Source: Agrobacterium sp. AGB01 (lineage in GTDB: Bacteria; Pseudomonadota; Alphaproteobacteria; Rhizobiales; Rhizobiaceae). From it: 64,000 bases of DNA. Within the stretch, counting starts at the first letter, position 1. Each line of letters starts with the position of its first letter. The notes beneath the pieces are model-generated. The model saw nothing but the letters and a program-made list of their open reading frames with translations. It made no database searches and was not told the DNA's origin. The stretch lies in the NCBI RefSeq assembly GCF_014851585.1, contig NZ_JACVAB010000001.1, forward strand, positions 558,001 to 622,000. The letters run 5' to 3'. Below, one piece after another: positions 16,327 through 28,661 of this stretch. The position numbers and the translations under genes are program-made.

Positions 16327-16548
16327 ATGAATATCACCGTCTACAGCAAACCTGCATGCGTACAGTGCACGGCCACGACACGCGCTCTCGAGCGACAGGG
16401 TATTGCGTACAATGTCATCGATGTTTCCGTTGACGATCAGGCGCTGATGCATGTGCAGAATCTCGGTTACCGTCAGGTGCCAGTTGTTGTGGCGGGTGAC
16501 ACCCATTGGGCCGGTTTCAGACCGGATATGATCAGCACGCTGTCGTGA
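16327..16548 (+). CDS. nrdH: Glutaredoxin-like electron donor NrdH
   Basis: The 73-residue protein starts at ATG 16327 behind ACGAGGAA. It has the redox-active CVQC motif at the N-terminal end of the first helix (SKPACVQCTAT) and the cis-Pro region QVPVV, then the closing WAGFRPDMI typical of NrdH. It reduces the class Ib ribonucleotide reductase NrdE using thioredoxin reductase. It is first in nrdHIEF, 250 bp downstream of the B12 riboswitch. Confidence 0.95.
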   Translation: MNITVYSKPACVQCTATTRALERQGIAYNVIDVSVDDQALMHVQNLGYRQVPVVVAGDTHWAGFRPDMISTLS

Positions 16549-16560
16549 CGGACGATCGGC

Positions 16561-16977
16561 ATGGGGCTGATCGTCTATTATTCATCGACATCGGAAAACA
16601 CCCGCCGTTTTGTTGAAAAACTGGGGTTTCGGGCGCTGCGCCTACCAGTTGCGGCAGATCAAGTGCCGCCGCTGGTGACAGAACCTTATGTGCTTGTCGT
16701 GCCGACCTATGGCGGCGGCGGCGCAAAAGGTGCGGTGCCGAAACCGGTTATCCAGTTTTTGAACTCTACGGAAAATCGAAGCTTCATTCGCGGTGTTATC
16801 GCCGCTGGAAACACCAATTTCGGCGAGGCCTACTGCCTTGCCGGTGACATCATATCCCGCAAATGCGACGTGCCCTTTCTCTACAAATTCGAGCTGTTGG
16901 GTACCGGGGAAGATGTTGCGAAAGCCAAACATGGATTGGAACGATTTTGGACGTCACAACACTCGAGCGCCCACTAA
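16561..16977 (+). CDS. nrdI: Flavodoxin-like NrdI
   Basis: The 138-residue protein has the FMN phosphate loop [12 protein letters not shown] at the N-terminus, VPTYGGGG near residue 48 and the [12 protein letters not shown] flavin-contact segment. NrdI supplies oxidant to assemble the Mn(III)2-tyrosyl radical cofactor of NrdF. The gene starts 12 bp after nrdH, and its 3' end overlaps the probable nrdE start. Confidence 0.95.
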   Translation: MGLIVYYSSTSENTRRFVEKLGFRALRLPVAADQVPPLVTEPYVLVVPTYGGGGAKGAVPKPVIQFLNSTENRSFIRGVIAAGNTNFGEAYCLAGDIISRKCDVPFLYKFELLGTGEDVAKAKHGLERFWTSQHSSAH

Positions 16978-19100
16978 AGGCGGGTGAAACGGCGCTGGAT
17001 TATCACGCGCTGAACGCGATGCTGAACCTCTATGATGAGGATGGAAAAATCCAGCTCGACAAGGACAAGCTGGCGGCACGGCAGTATTTTCTCCAGCACG
17101 TCAACCAGAACACGGTCTTTTTTCATAACCTGCGGGAAAAGCTCGATTATCTGGTCTTGGAAGGCTATTACGAACAGGAGGTTCTGGACCAGTATTCCTT
17201 CAATTTCGTGCGTGATCTTTTCGACGAAGCCTATGCGCGTAAATTCCGCTTCCCGACCTTCCTAGGCGCATTCAAATATTACACCAGCTACACGCTGAAA
17301 ACCTTTGACGGCAAGCGTTACCTCGAGCGCTACGAAGATCGTATCTGCATGGTGGCGCTGACGCTGGCGCGCGGTAATGAGCAGCTGGCCCGCAACCTGA
17401 TGGATGAGGTCATTTCCGGTCGTTTCCAGCCGGCAACGCCGACATTTCTCAATGCCGGTAAAAAGCAGCGCGGCGAGCTGGTGTCTTGCTTCCTGTTGCG
17501 CATCGAAGACAACATGGAAAGCATTGGTCGTTCCATCAATTCGGCGCTGCAATTGTCCAAGCGTGGCGGCGGTGTCGCCCTGTCCCTGACCAACGTCCGC
17601 GAAATGGGCGCACCGATCAAGAACATCGAAAACCAGTCATCCGGCGTGATTCCTGTCATGAAGCTGCTGGAAGACGCATTTTCCTATGCCAACCAGCTCG
17701 GCGCACGCCAAGGGGCAGGGGCCGTTTATCTGCATGCGCACCACCCTGACATCATGCGGTTTCTCGACACCAAGCGCGAAAATGCCGATGAAAAAATCCG
17801 CATCAAAACCCTGTCGCTCGGCGTCGTCATTCCCGACATCACCTTTGAACTGGCCAAGAACAACGAGGATATGTACCTCTTCTCGCCCTATGACGTGGAG
17901 CGGGTTTACGGCGTGCCGTTTACCGAGATTTCGGTGACTGAAAAATACCGCGAAATGGTTGCCGACAGCCGCATTCGCAAGAAGAAGATCAAGGCCCGTG
18001 AGTTCTTCCAGATCATTGCAGAAATCCAGTTCGAAAGCGGTTATCCCTACATCATGTTCGAGGATACGGTGAACCGGGAAAACCCTGTTGCCGGTCGTAT
18101 CACCATGAGCAATCTGTGCTCCGAAATCCTGCAGGTCAGCGACGCGAGTGTCTTTAATGACGACCTTTCCTACAGCCATATGGGCAAGGATATTTCCTGC
18201 AATCTCGGTTCGCTGAATATTGCTGCCGCGATGGACTCCGCAGATTTCGGCACGACCATCGAGACGGCAATTCGCGCTTTGACCGCCGTTTCGCAGATGA
18301 GCCATATCTCGTCCGTGCCATCGGTCGCAAAGGGCAATGAGGAAAGCCACGCGATTGGTCTTGGCCAGATGAACCTGCACGGTTATCTTGCACGCGAGCG
18401 CATTTATTATGGTTCGCCAGAAGGCATCGATTTTACCAATATCTATTTCTACACTGTGGCTTACCACGCAGTCCGCGCATCGAACCGGCTGGCTACGGAA
18501 CTTGGTGAAAGCTTCAAGGGCTTTGAAAATTCCAAATACGCGTCTGGCGAATATTTCGATAAATATACGCAACGCGAATGGACGCCTGCGACTGAGAGGG
18601 TTCAGGAACTGTTTGAAAAGGCCGGTATTCACATTCCAACCCAAGACGACTGGCAGGAATTGAAAGAAGCGGTCATGACATCTGGTCTCTATAACCAGAA
18701 CCTGCAGGCCGTGCCGCCAACCGGCTCGATCTCCTACATCAACCACTCTACGTCTTCGATCCATCCGATTGTCTCGAAAATCGAAATCCGCAAGGAAGGC
18801 AAAATTGGCCGCGTCTATTATCCCGCAGCCTATCTGACCAATGATAATCTTGAATATTATCAGGATGCCTATGAGATCGGTCCTGAAAAGATCATCGATA
18901 CCTATGCCGCTGCCACACAACATGTCGATCAGGGACTGTCGCTGACACTGTTCTTCCGCGACACCGCCACCACCCGCGATATCAACCGCGCCCAGATCTA
19001 TGCGTGGAAGCAGGGTATCAAGACCATTTATTACATTCGGTTGCGCCAGATGGCGCTGGAAGGCACGCAGGTTCAGGGCTGCGTTTCCTGCACGCTGTAA
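16947..19100 (+). CDS. nrdE: Class Ib ribonucleoside-diphosphate reductase, alpha subunit
   Basis: The likely start is TTG 16947, giving 717 residues and an N-terminus ([20 protein letters not shown]) like other NrdE proteins. It overlaps the last 31 bp of nrdI; the frame is open upstream, but that part overlaps nrdI coding sequence and does not look like NrdE. Conserved elements include [21 protein letters not shown] (active-site Cys), NLCSEILQ with the catalytic Asn-Cys-Glu, [11 protein letters not shown] and the C-terminal redox pair CVSC. The enzyme makes all four dNDPs. It lacks the ATP-cone typical of class Ia. Confidence 0.95.
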   Translation: MDVTTLERPLKAGETALDYHALNAMLNLYDEDGKIQLDKDKLAARQYFLQHVNQNTVFFHNLREKLDYLVLEGYYEQEVLDQYSFNFVRDLFDEAYARKFRFPTFLGAFKYYTSYTLKTFDGKRYLERYEDRICMVALTLARGNEQLARNLMDEVISGRFQPATPTFLNAGKKQRGELVSCFLLRIEDNMESIGRSINSALQLSKRGGGVALSLTNVREMGAPIKNIENQSSGVIPVMKLLEDAFSYANQLGARQGAGAVYLHAHHPDIMRFLDTKRENADEKIRIKTLSLGVVIPDITFELAKNNEDMYLFSPYDVERVYGVPFTEISVTEKYREMVADSRIRKKKIKAREFFQIIAEIQFESGYPYIMFEDTVNRENPVAGRITMSNLCSEILQVSDASVFNDDLSYSHMGKDISCNLGSLNIAAAMDSADFGTTIETAIRALTAVSQMSHISSVPSVAKGNEESHAIGLGQMNLHGYLARERIYYGSPEGIDFTNIYFYTVAYHAVRASNRLATELGESFKGFENSKYASGEYFDKYTQREWTPATERVQELFEKAGIHIPTQDDWQELKEAVMTSGLYNQNLQAVPPTGSISYINHSTSSIHPIVSKIEIRKEGKIGRVYYPAAYLTNDNLEYYQDAYEIGPEKIIDTYAAATQHVDQGLSLTLFFRDTATTRDINRAQIYAWKQGIKTIYYIRLRQMALEGTQVQGCVSCTL

Positions 19101-19106
19101 ATTTGA

Positions 19107-20093
<987 letters not shown>

Positions 20094-20285
20094 ACCGCGA
20101 CCTGTCTGTCCAGTTCGCACGCAAAGTGGGGTGCACTGATTTTTTGTGATAGCGGTGGTGGTGTCAGGCTGCCGCCGCCATTGGGCAAAACAAAAAACGG
20201 TTGGCTAAAATGCCGTGTGCTGGTATGTTCTGCCCAACGAAACCTTTAAACGCCTGCGGCATTGCTTCTCGCTTTGCGCGGCGAA

Positions 20286-21839
20286 ATGGACAAGACAGTG
20301 ACTGACCCCGGCAGCGGCGAAAAGCCGTCAGAATCAGGGGCGTCGACGGTAAACAAGAGCAGAGCGAAACGCTCTCGACGTGGTAAAGGCAAGCGCAACG
20401 GTACCAACCGTGGCGCCCAAGTTGCTACGCCGGTTGTTGTCGTCGGTTCCCATGCTGATTCTCAGCATGAAACCTCACCCGGCCAGGATGCCGGTGAGCG
20501 CAAGCGCAAACGGCGCAGGCGTTCGCGCGGCAGCGGACAAAATTCCAATCCAGAAGCAAAATCTGCCAGCGATGGTGCGCAAGCCAATGGCCAGGCCGCC
20601 AAGGCGGCAGGACCAAATGCCGGTTCACCTGAGGGACGCAAATCTCGCGACCGTCGCCGTGGACACCGCGGGCCGCAAGGCCGGCCGCTGGTTCCGACGC
20701 ATGTTGCCAAGAACGGCAAGCCGCAAGGCCAGTCGTCCGGGCAAGACGGAACGGGATCGACGTCGCGTGGTGATGGTCACCGGCATGGCCAGCGCCAGCA
20801 CAGCCATGACCGTGATGCGGATCAGGCCGCCGATATGTATGCGGCGCTTGATCTCGGCACCAACAATTGCCGCCTGCTGATTGCCCAGCCAACGCGTCCC
20901 GGCCAGTTCCGTGTCGTAGATGCCTTTTCGCGTATCGTGCGCTTGGGGGAGGGGCTGATTTCAACCGGCCGTCTTTCCAATGAGGCGATGGACCGTGCCG
21001 TGGAAGCTCTGCGCGTTTGTGCTGCAAAACTGTCGGGACGTCCCATCCGGCGCATGCGCCTGATTGCGACTGAAGCCTGCCGCGCTGCCGAAAACGGGGA
21101 GGAGTTCCTGTCCCGCGTCACCCGCGAGACCGGCCTGGACCTCGAAATCATCAGCCGTGAAACTGAAGCGCGTCTTGCCGTCTCCGGTTGCTCGTCGTTG
21201 ATTGGCCGTGATGCCCGATCGGTTGTGCTGTTTGATATCGGTGGCGGTTCATCGGAAATTGCCGTTATCCGCGTTGGTGAAAATCGCTCCAACCGTCTTG
21301 CCAACCACATTACCCACTGGACATCGCTACCGGTTGGCGTGGTTACCCTGTCGGAACGTCACGGTGGTCGCGATGTTACACCGCAGGTGTTTTCTGCGAT
21401 GGTGACCGAAGTTGAAGGCCTTCTCGATTCGTTCGTGTGCCCTCCATTTGCGGCAAGCGACGTACTGGAAGATTTCCACCTGATCGGCACATCAGGCACG
21501 GTCACCACACTGGCCGGTGTCCACCTGGATTTGCCACGGTATGATCGCCGCAAGGTGGATGGCTTGTGGTTGTCGGACCGCGAAGTGACAGCCATGCAGA
21601 ACAAGCTGCTGGATTGGGATTTTGCTGGCCGCGCCGCCAATGCCTGCATCGGGCCGGATCGTGCCGATCTGGTGCTGGCGGGTTGCGCTATTCTGGAGGC
21701 CATTCGTCGCCGCTGGCCAGCCCGGCGCATGCGGGTCGCGGACCGCGGGCTGCGTGAAGGCCTGTTGACCGATATGATGGCGGATGATGGCGCGTGGCGA
21801 CGCAATCGTCTACGCCGCCAGCAAAACGGTGCGAGATAA
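20286..21839 (+). CDS. ppx: Exopolyphosphatase / pppGpp phosphohydrolase family protein (Ppx/GppA)
   Basis: From ATG 20286 the protein has 517 residues; an in-frame TTG at 20262 is an alternative. Residues 1 to about 180 are highly basic and low-complexity (RAKRSRRGKGKRNG and repeats of RKRRRRSRGSG type), probably disordered and nucleic-acid or polyphosphate binding. The rest is the ASKHA-fold Ppx/GppA domain: ALDLGTNNCRLLIAQ (phosphate 1), EACRAAENGEEFLS, VLFDIGGGSSEIAV (phosphate 2) and LIGTSGTVTTLAG. It hydrolyses polyphosphate or pppGpp; which one is unclear from sequence. It lies 12 bp before rlmE, so the two are probably cotranscribed. Confidence 0.88.
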   Translation: MDKTVTDPGSGEKPSESGASTVNKSRAKRSRRGKGKRNGTNRGAQVATPVVVVGSHADSQHETSPGQDAGERKRKRRRRSRGSGQNSNPEAKSASDGAQANGQAAKAAGPNAGSPEGRKSRDRRRGHRGPQGRPLVPTHVAKNGKPQGQSSGQDGTGSTSRGDGHRHGQRQHSHDRDADQAADMYAALDLGTNNCRLLIAQPTRPGQFRVVDAFSRIVRLGEGLISTGRLSNEAMDRAVEALRVCAAKLSGRPIRRMRLIATEACRAAENGEEFLSRVTRETGLDLEIISRETEARLAVSGCSSLIGRDARSVVLFDIGGGSSEIAVIRVGENRSNRLANHITHWTSLPVGVVTLSERHGGRDVTPQVFSAMVTEVEGLLDSFVCPPFAASDVLEDFHLIGTSGTVTTLAGVHLDLPRYDRRKVDGLWLSDREVTAMQNKLLDWDFAGRAANACIGPDRADLVLAGCAILEAIRRRWPARRMRVADRGLREGLLTDMMADDGAWRRNRLRRQQNGAR

Positions 21840-21851
21840 GGAAAAAAGTTT

Positions 21852-22616
21852 ATGAGTAAGCCTCCAGTCGGAAGCAATCGCACCGGCCGCAAAATTGGCC
21901 AGAAGGTGAAAAAAACCAAGCTCAAGGCGTCATCGCGCCGTTGGATTGAACGCCATATCAATGACCCCTATGTGCAACGCGCCAAGCTGGAAGGCTACCG
22001 CGCCCGTGCAGCCTACAAGCTTCTCGAGATCAACGACAAACATCAGATCTTGAAGGGTGCGACCCGCATTATCGACTTGGGTGCCGCTCCGGGCAGCTGG
22101 TCGCAGATTGCCGCCAAGGTTACGGATTCGACCGAAGACGATATCCGCGTTGCCGCGATCGACTTCCTTGAGGTCGATCCTATTCCGGGCGTTCGTCTGT
22201 TGCAGCTCGATTTCCTTGATCCGACTGCGCCAGAAAAGCTGAAGGAAGCAATCGGCGGCACACCGGATCTCGTCTTGTCGGACATGGCGGCGCCGACCAC
22301 GGGCCATCAAAAAACCGACCATATTCGCACGATGCATCTATGCGAAGTCGCGGCGGACTTTGCGATTGAGGTGTTGGCAGAAGGCGGACACTTCCTTGCC
22401 AAGACCTTCCAGGGTGGCACGGAAAAGTCGCTGCTTGATCTGTTGAAGCGCAACTTCAAACAGGTGCTGCATATCAAACCTGCGTCATCGCGCTCTGAGT
22501 CGGTAGAAATGTTCCTGCTGGCCAAGGGCTTCAAGGGTCGCAAAGATACAGGTGCGGCCGACCACCATGCCGACGAGCGCGATACTTTCGAGCAGGACGC
22601 CGACGAAGACGTCTAA
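21852..22616 (+). CDS. rlmE: 23S rRNA (uridine-2552 2'-O) methyltransferase
   Basis: The 254-residue protein has the RrmJ/FtsJ fold: [21 protein letters not shown]-binding [28 protein letters not shown] with the catalytic Asp, and [12 protein letters not shown] with the catalytic Lys; the K-D-K-E tetrad seems complete (final [17 protein letters not shown]). It modifies the A-loop of 23S rRNA at a late step of 50S assembly. The N-terminal 35 residues are basic and extra to the E. coli form, a feature I regard as common in alphaproteobacteria. Confidence 0.95.
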   Translation: MSKPPVGSNRTGRKIGQKVKKTKLKASSRRWIERHINDPYVQRAKLEGYRARAAYKLLEINDKHQILKGATRIIDLGAAPGSWSQIAAKVTDSTEDDIRVAAIDFLEVDPIPGVRLLQLDFLDPTAPEKLKEAIGGTPDLVLSDMAAPTTGHQKTDHIRTMHLCEVAADFAIEVLAEGGHFLAKTFQGGTEKSLLDLLKRNFKQVLHIKPASSRSESVEMFLLAKGFKGRKDTGAADHHADERDTFEQDADEDV

Positions 22617-22640
22617 GCGACAACGTTTCGATCTTTAATG

Positions 22641-22681
22641 GCTGCGCAGCCCTTTATAAGCGCTGCGCAGTGTTGTTTTCC
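22641..22681 (+). terminator. Putative terminator between rlmE and the convergent efflux gene
   Basis: CTGCGCAG occurs at 22642-22649 and again at 22663-22670 and, being self-complementary, can form an 8-bp stem around 13 bases, followed by TGTTGTTTTCC. The T-tract is interrupted, so this is a moderate call. Confidence 0.45.
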
Positions 22682-22685
22682 GTTG

Positions 22686-24071
22686 TTATCTGATTTTCGG
22701 ACGATGCCCGGATATTGCTTCACCTGCGTTTTTGTCCAGGCGGAACAGCGGTATCAGGGCAAGAAGCGAAAATGCCGCGACAATCACGAATGCCAGATGG
22801 AAGTCCGCAAGTTGCAGGTGTGAACCGGTCAATGCGGCACTGACTTCCAGAATGGTCGCCGCAAACGCAACGCCCAATGCAAGGCTGATCTGTTGCAGAA
22901 CCGACGACATGGATGTCGCCTGGCTGGCCTGATTGTTGTCGATCTCCGAATAGCTCAGCGCATTTGAGCCCGTAAAGAAGAACGACCGGGCAAACCCGGA
23001 CACGACAAGAACACTGATGATGATCGCGTGCGGTGTTTCCGGCACAAATAGCGCATTGGCTGCTGTTGTAAACGCGCCAACCACCGAGGCGACAATCAAC
23101 GTGGTCTTGAAGCCGGTCGCGGCAAACATCCGCTTTGCAATAAACTTCGTGGTGATGGCGCCGATCGCGCCCGCAAAGGTGACCATGCCAGACTGAAATG
23201 CATTCAACCCGAACCCGATCTGCAACATCAGCGGCATCAGGAAAGGAATGGCGCCGGTCGATATACGGAAGATCGTGCCACTGACCGAGGTTATTCTGAA
23301 TGTCGTGTTCTGGAAAATCTTGAAGTCGAGGATCGGGGCCGGGTGCCTGCGGGCATGGATCACGTAAAGCACGCCAGCGACGATACCGGTGAGAATTGAG
23401 GCGATGCCAATGGTCGGCGGCAGAGCAGGAAGGCTGATAACCGAAACACCGAAAACCACGCCCGATGCGGCGACGGATGACAGAATAAAACCTCTCACAT
23501 CCATTGCCGGCGGATTGGTGGTTTCGATCACCGGCAAGTAGATGCTGGACAGCACGATACCGGCGACACCGATCGGGATGTTGATCAAGAAAATCCAGTG
23601 CCAGGAAAAATAGGTCGTGATGAAGCCGCCGACCGGTGGTCCCGTCAGCGGGCCAAGCAGCGCTGGGATGGTGAGCAAGGCCATGGCCGATACAAGTTCC
23701 TTGCGGTCTGTTGTGCGCAACAGGACGAGACGACCAACCGGCGTCATCATTGCGCCGCCCATGCCCTGCAAGAAGCGCGAAAGCACGAATTCTGTCAATG
23801 AACCGGATACCGCACAGAACAGCGAACCTACCATGAAGACGCCGATGGCCAGCCGGAAGATGGTCTTGGCGCCAAATTTGTCAGCCATCCATCCGCTGAT
23901 CGGAATGAAGATTGCCAACGCCACCATGTAGGAGGTGAGGGCCAGCTTGAGAGTAATCGGCCCGACATTGAGGTCATGAGCAATGGTCGGCAAGGCTGTT
24001 GCAATAACGGTGGAATCCATCTGCTCCATGAACAATGCCACGGCAAGGATAAGCGGTATGATGCGGTTCAT
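22686..24071 (-). CDS. MFS drug efflux transporter, DHA2 (EmrB/QacA-like) family
   Basis: The 461-residue protein from ATG 24071 (MNRIIPLILAVALFMEQMDS) has about 14 hydrophobic spans. The DHA2 markers are the first-helix motif MDSTVIATALPTI, motif A (GWMADKFGAKTIFRLA), motif B-like LSRFLQGMGGAMMTPVGR, and motif C-like ALLGPLTGPPVGGF. Such pumps export drugs or toxic organics by proton antiport. A GTG 12 codons earlier is possible but lacks a ribosome site. The gene is divergent from a metallo-beta-lactamase-fold gene. The substrate is unknown. Confidence 0.88.
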   Translation of the reverse strand: MNRIIPLILAVALFMEQMDSTVIATALPTIAHDLNVGPITLKLALTSYMVALAIFIPISGWMADKFGAKTIFRLAIGVFMVGSLFCAVSGSLTEFVLSRFLQGMGGAMMTPVGRLVLLRTTDRKELVSAMALLTIPALLGPLTGPPVGGFITTYFSWHWIFLINIPIGVAGIVLSSIYLPVIETTNPPAMDVRGFILSSVAASGVVFGVSVISLPALPPTIGIASILTGIVAGVLYVIHARRHPAPILDFKIFQNTTFRITSVSGTIFRISTGAIPFLMPLMLQIGFGLNAFQSGMVTFAGAIGAITTKFIAKRMFAATGFKTTLIVASVVGAFTTAANALFVPETPHAIIISVLVVSGFARSFFFTGSNALSYSEIDNNQASQATSMSSVLQQISLALGVAFAATILEVSAALTGSHLQLADFHLAFVIVAAFSLLALIPLFRLDKNAGEAISGHRPKIR

Positions 24072-24271
24072 GGGAAATGCCTGCGCTGCGCTTGTGATCA
24101 GGTTCACACGGTGTGTGTTTAGTTTCTATGCGGATCAATGCCAATTGCTTTGTCGTGGATTTGACATCCATCACGTGTGTGTGATGTTTCATCTAAGTGG
24201 TATCAACGTCTTAGTCTTGTCTGCATACTCCTGCCAAATGAAAACGGACATTTTTTTGAGGAGACAGGACA

Positions 24272-25273
24272 ATGGCTGAGATTTCAAAAATCGGCAGACG
24301 CGTACTTCTGGGATCTGCCGGAACAGGTGTACTGGCTGCTCCGTTTATCATGGCGCGTGCGTCGATGGCGCAAACCGCGCAACCACAAACCTCCATGGAG
24401 ATAAACCACGCTATGGGGCCGGAAACAAATCGCTTCAAGCTTGGCAATTTCGAGGTTCTGGTCATCAAGGACGGTGCAGCCGTTTCGGGACCGCCAAACG
24501 AAACCTTCGGCACCAACCAGTCTGCGGAAACCGTCGGCGAACTTCTGGAAGAGAACTTTCTTCCCAAGGACAAGTTCGTCAACAGCTTTGCACCCGTCAT
24601 GATCAATACCGGATCGGAGCGCGTGCTGTTTGATACCGGCTTTGGTGAGGCTGGCCGTGCCAACGGTAATGGACGCCTGCAGGAGGGCCTGGCCGCGGCC
24701 GGTTACAAGCCCGAGGATATCTCGGTCGTTGTCCTGACCCACATGCACGGCGACCATATTGGCGGCCTGACGGAGAAGAACGCAGCGGCATTCCCCAACG
24801 CCCGTTATGTAGCAGGCAAGGTTGAATATGATTTCTGGACCAGCGATGCCCGCGTCGGAACCCCAGCTGAAAACGGCCACAAGGGTGTGCTCGGCAAGGT
24901 GAAGCCACTTGCAGACAAGATGACCTTTATCGGAGAAGGTGCTGAAGTTGTGTCAGGCATCACCGGTATCGAGGCTTTCGGCCACTCTCCCGGCCATATG
25001 ATTTTCCGGGTGGAGTCGGAAGGTCGCCAACTTGTTCTAACCGCTGATACGGCCAACCATTATGTGCTGTCGTTGCAGCGTCCGGAATGGGAAGTGCGTT
25101 TCGACATGGACAAGGCTGCCGCTGCGGCAACCCGAAAAAAAGTCTTTGATATGATTGCGACCGACAAGCTGGCATTCCTCGGTTACCACATGCCATTCCC
25201 ATCCGTCGGTTATGTCGAAAAGCAGGACCAGGGTTACACGTTCGTGCCGAAGTCCTACCAATTTGACCTGTAA
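24272..25273 (+). CDS. Tat-exported metallo-beta-lactamase-fold hydrolase
   Basis: The 333-residue protein starts at ATG 24272 behind GAGGAGACAGG. Its N-terminus has a twin-arginine signal (SKIGRRVLLGSAG) and a hydrophobic stretch ending ARASMA-QTA, so it is probably periplasmic and exported folded with metal. The metal motif HMHGDHIGG is intact, and later ligands occur in FGHSPGHM and LVLTADTANHY. The overall type resembles the quorum-quenching/AttM-like or general MBL group. It faces a DHA2 pump across a 200-bp divergent region, which hints at joint detoxification, though that is inference. Confidence 0.88.
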   Translation: MAEISKIGRRVLLGSAGTGVLAAPFIMARASMAQTAQPQTSMEINHAMGPETNRFKLGNFEVLVIKDGAAVSGPPNETFGTNQSAETVGELLEENFLPKDKFVNSFAPVMINTGSERVLFDTGFGEAGRANGNGRLQEGLAAAGYKPEDISVVVLTHMHGDHIGGLTEKNAAAFPNARYVAGKVEYDFWTSDARVGTPAENGHKGVLGKVKPLADKMTFIGEGAEVVSGITGIEAFGHSPGHMIFRVESEGRQLVLTADTANHYVLSLQRPEWEVRFDMDKAAAAATRKKVFDMIATDKLAFLGYHMPFPSVGYVEKQDQGYTFVPKSYQFDL

Positions 25274-25317
25274 TAGCCTCCCGTTGTGGTAGAAACACAA
25301 CGAGCTATGCATAATAG

Positions 25318-26988
<1,671 letters not shown>

Positions 26989-27029
26989 TCCTTACGCAGG
27001 CTAGGTTGACGGCCAGTTGAATTTTTGTG

Positions 27030-27060
27030 CGCTCCCTGATCCAGATCGGGTCAGGGAGCG
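27030..27060 (+). terminator. Possible guaB attenuating or terminating hairpin
   Basis: CGCTCCCTGA (27030-27039) pairs with TCAGGGAGCG (27051-27060), 10 bp, but no T-tract follows. It could protect the guaB 3' end and permit readthrough into the MAPEG gene 32 bp later. Confidence 0.35.
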
Positions 27061-27091
27061 TAACTATGAATACCGATGAAGGAGAGCCCGC

Positions 27092-27511
27092 ATGTCACCC
27101 ACAACCGCAATGTTCTGGCCGATGATTGCGCATGCTTTCCTTGTTTTCGGTCTTTATTGCTTGCTGTTCATTCGACGGAAAAAATACACCTTCCTCAACG
27201 CGGAAGCGGCGCGCCGTTTCAGGGATGCCGGTGAGGAGGCGCGCGAGAGCCAGTTGGTTAACAAGAATATTGCCAACCAGTTCGAACTTCCCGTGCTGTT
27301 CCACGCTGCATGCTTGTTGCTCTACATCACTGATGCGGACAATATCGTCACTATCGTGCTGGGATGGATTTTTGTGCTTTCGCGTTACGCCCATTCTTAC
27401 TTTCATGTCACCAGCAATCGCCTGCGTTATCGTGCACCGGCATTTGCCATCGGCTTTGCCGCGTTGGTCTGCATGTGGGGCTGGATGGTGATCTGGCTGG
27501 CATTTGAATAG
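27092..27511 (+). CDS. MAPEG-family membrane protein
   Basis: The 139-residue protein starts at ATG 27092 behind GAAGGAGAG. It has four predicted membrane helices and the MAPEG hallmark near the middle (ARESQLVNKNIANQFELPVL, with the N-x-x-E-x-P pattern) and a VLSRYAHSYFHVTSNRLRYR segment in the third helix. Eukaryotic and some bacterial MAPEG members are glutathione-dependent enzymes, but many bacterial ones have no assigned reaction. The gene lies between guaB and adh without an obvious functional link. Confidence 0.85.
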   Translation: MSPTTAMFWPMIAHAFLVFGLYCLLFIRRKKYTFLNAEAARRFRDAGEEARESQLVNKNIANQFELPVLFHAACLLLYITDADNIVTIVLGWIFVLSRYAHSYFHVTSNRLRYRAPAFAIGFAALVCMWGWMVIWLAFE

Positions 27512-27635
27512 TCGCGACTGCCGCAAAACTGCGACACAGTGAGCAACGAAACCGTTTTCTCTTGCGATAGATCAACTCTACTGAATGTTGGTGTTCTATC
27601 CTTTGACCGTTCTATGGTTGAAGGAGGCAAGACAA

Positions 27636-28661
27636 ATGGCAGCAATGATGAAGGCCGCAGTCGTCAGGGAGTTTGGCAAACCGCTTTCGATTGAAGAGGT
27701 GCCAATTCCCGATCCGGGCCCCGGCGAAATCCTCATGAAATATGAGGCGACCGGCGTTTGCCACACGGATTTGCACGCAGCAAACGGTGACTGGCCGGTT
27801 AAGCCCAAGCCACCCTTTATTCCCGGCCATGAAGGCGTTGGTTATGTCGCCAAGATTGGCGCTGGCGTAACCGGCATCAAGGAAGGTGACCGTGCTGGCA
27901 CGCCTTGGCTCTACAGTGCCTGCGGTTGCTGCGTTCCATGCCGCACCGGCTGGGAGACATTGTGCGCCGAACAGAAAAACTCCGGTTATTCTGTGAATGG
28001 CAGCTTTGCGCAATATGGTCTTGCCGATCCGAAATATGTTGGCCGTCTGCCTGACAATCTCGATTTCGGTCCTGCGGCTCCCGTGCTGTGCGCCGGTGTG
28101 ACCGTCTACAAGGGCCTGAAGGAAACCGAGGTGAAACCCGGTGAATGGGTGGTCATTTCCGGTATCGGCGGTCTTGGCCACATGGCGGTGCAATATGCAA
28201 AGGCTATGGGCATGCATGTGGTTGCCGCTGATATTTTTGACGACAAGCTGGAACTGGCGAAAAAGCTTGGTGCCGATATCGTCGTTAACGGCAAGGCGCC
28301 GGATGCGATTGAGCAAGTGCAGAAAGCAACAAAGGGTGTTCACGGTGCATTGGTAACAGCCGTTTCGCCGAAGGCTATGGAGCAGGCCTTTGGTTTCCTG
28401 CGTTCCAAGGGCACGATGGCGCTGGTCGGTCTGCCACCGGGTTACATTTCCCTGCCGGTGTTCGATACGGTGTTGAAGCGCATTACAGTGCGCGGCTCGA
28501 TTGTCGGGACACGACAGGACCTTGAGGAATCCCTGGCCTTTGCAGGTGAGGGCAAGGTGGCCGCCCACTTCTCATGGGACAAGCTGGAAAACATCAATGA
28601 TATTTTCCACCGCATGCAGGAAGGCAAGATCGACGGCCGTATCGTTGTCGATCTGAACTAG
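27636..28661 (+). CDS. adhP: Zinc-dependent alcohol dehydrogenase, AdhP-like
   Basis: The 341-residue enzyme starts at ATG 27636 (MAAMMKAAVVREFG) behind an excellent AAGGAGG. Catalytic zinc ligands are visible in CHTDLHAA and the GHEGVG segment, the structural zinc Cys set in CGCCVPCRTGWETLC, and the NAD-binding loop in ISGIGGLGHMAVQYAKAMG. This is the medium-chain family type that oxidises ethanol and other short alcohols to aldehydes. The tail overlaps the convergent oxyR gene by 4 bp. Confidence 0.93.
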   Translation: MAAMMKAAVVREFGKPLSIEEVPIPDPGPGEILMKYEATGVCHTDLHAANGDWPVKPKPPFIPGHEGVGYVAKIGAGVTGIKEGDRAGTPWLYSACGCCVPCRTGWETLCAEQKNSGYSVNGSFAQYGLADPKYVGRLPDNLDFGPAAPVLCAGVTVYKGLKETEVKPGEWVVISGIGGLGHMAVQYAKAMGMHVVAADIFDDKLELAKKLGADIVVNGKAPDAIEQVQKATKGVHGALVTAVSPKAMEQAFGFLRSKGTMALVGLPPGYISLPVFDTVLKRITVRGSIVGTRQDLEESLAFAGEGKVAAHFSWDKLENINDIFHRMQEGKIDGRIVVDLN